Assembly (NCBI GenBank): GCA_965224225.1
Contig: CBDCZF010000001.1
Coordinates: 1-64,000 of the forward strand
Direction of reading: 5' to 3'
DNA from: CAJQQK01 sp965224225
Lineage (GTDB): Bacteria; Pseudomonadota; Alphaproteobacteria; Rhizobiales; Hyphomicrobiaceae
DNA length: 64,000 nt
Below are positions 63,900 to 64,000 of the stretch, piece after piece. Under the pieces are notes generated by a model. That model was not told the DNA's origin and made no database searches. It worked only from the letters and a program-made list of their open reading frames with translations. Numbering within the stretch: the first letter of the stretch is position 1; each line of letters begins with the position of its first letter. A program made the position numbers and the translations under genes.

Positions 63900-64000
63900 C
63901 TACGCCCTCAATCTGGCACTGGTCGGATCGAACGGCGGCTTCTCGAGCACGCGGGCGCGGTGCGGCCGGCCGAGTACGGCGACGTCGAACTCCGATGCAA
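63900..64000 (-). CDS. C-terminus of a probable GcvT/dimethylglycine-type aminomethyltransferase (partial)
   Basis: On the minus strand the final 32 codons of an open frame end at a stop at 63900. They read ...VAVLGRPHRARVLEKPPFDP...RLRA. Such an ARVL.KPPFDP..RLR ending is typical of GcvT-family or dimethylglycine/sarcosine dehydrogenase-like proteins. Only this tail is visible, so the assignment is weak. Confidence 0.4.
   Translation of the reverse strand, partial: ASEFDVAVLGRPHRARVLEKPPFDPTSARLRA

Noticed and set aside
1..64000. tRNA genes, CRISPR arrays, phage or conjugative elements
   Set aside because: No cloverleaf sequence, regular direct repeats with spacers, or integrase, capsid or transfer genes were recognised on either strand.

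Overview
The window is GC-rich chromosomal DNA from an alphaproteobacterium, most likely of the Hyphomicrobiales. The evidence is the Caulobacter/rhizobial-type Tad (Cpa) pilus genes, a fused malic enzyme-phosphotransacetylase, a short H-NS/MucR-era style regulator of alphaproteobacterial type, and the general protein character. No tRNA, rRNA, CRISPR array, prophage or complete insertion sequence was recognised. The accessory DNA consists of two families of short non-autonomous inverted-repeat elements. The taxonomic call is an inference from gene content only.

Layout. 0-3.5 kb: end of a Tad pilus operon (cpaF, tadB, tadC), in which tadB and the first half of tadC are broken by dense frame changes. 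3.7-10 kb: nitronate monooxygenase, a zinc alcohol dehydrogenase and an ABC exporter (ybbA-ybbP type) divergent from a tesA-like esterase. 11-17 kb: TfdA-like dioxygenase, cystathionine beta-lyase, malic enzyme and a coupled secreted unknown. 17.9-22.4 kb: GntR regulator, secreted GH9 glycosidase and ExoF-like polysaccharide export protein. 22.6-30.1 kb: a beta-hydroxyacid dehydrogenase/aldehyde dehydrogenase pair, a ydcF-plsC-nrdJ string and an H-NS-like regulator. 30.7-36.9 kb: an unknown protein, an arylmalonate-decarboxylase/maleate-isomerase relative and an RND efflux pair. 36.9-43.1 kb: a CoA-ester catabolic cluster (acyl-CoA dehydrogenase, class III CoA transferase, MaoC hydratase, CitE-like lyase), then a VOC protein and a hydrolase. 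43.7-50.8 kb: two MFS carriers, a macrodomain protein, a large secreted WD40-caspase protein and pcaB. 51.1-57 kb: a JmjC/cupin-like oxygenase and a GNAT protein followed by a second Tad locus (prepilin peptidase, two Flp pilins, a stand-alone secretin N-domain protein, two TadE-like pseudopilins). 57-64 kb: membrane hydrolase, histone-deacetylase-like protein, zinc peptidase, YbaK deacylase, gatC-gatA, chorismate mutase (frameshifted), a small membrane protein, a rhodanese, and the tail of a probable GcvT-family gene.

How the parts fit. The two Tad segments supply complementary parts of one pilus machine: motor and inner-membrane platform at the left, pilins, peptidase and minor pilins near 54 kb. 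The GH9/ExoF pair and the CelD-like GNAT protein point to extracellular polysaccharide. The 37-41 kb cluster looks like degradation of a branched C5 dicarboxylate through CoA esters. Four genes carry frame disruptions (tadB, tadC, ybbP, chorismate mutase); the pattern favours sequence error over decay. Two 266-bp elements that differ by one base show recent movement of a TA-flanked MITE, and four copies of a second element family sit in intergenic gaps.
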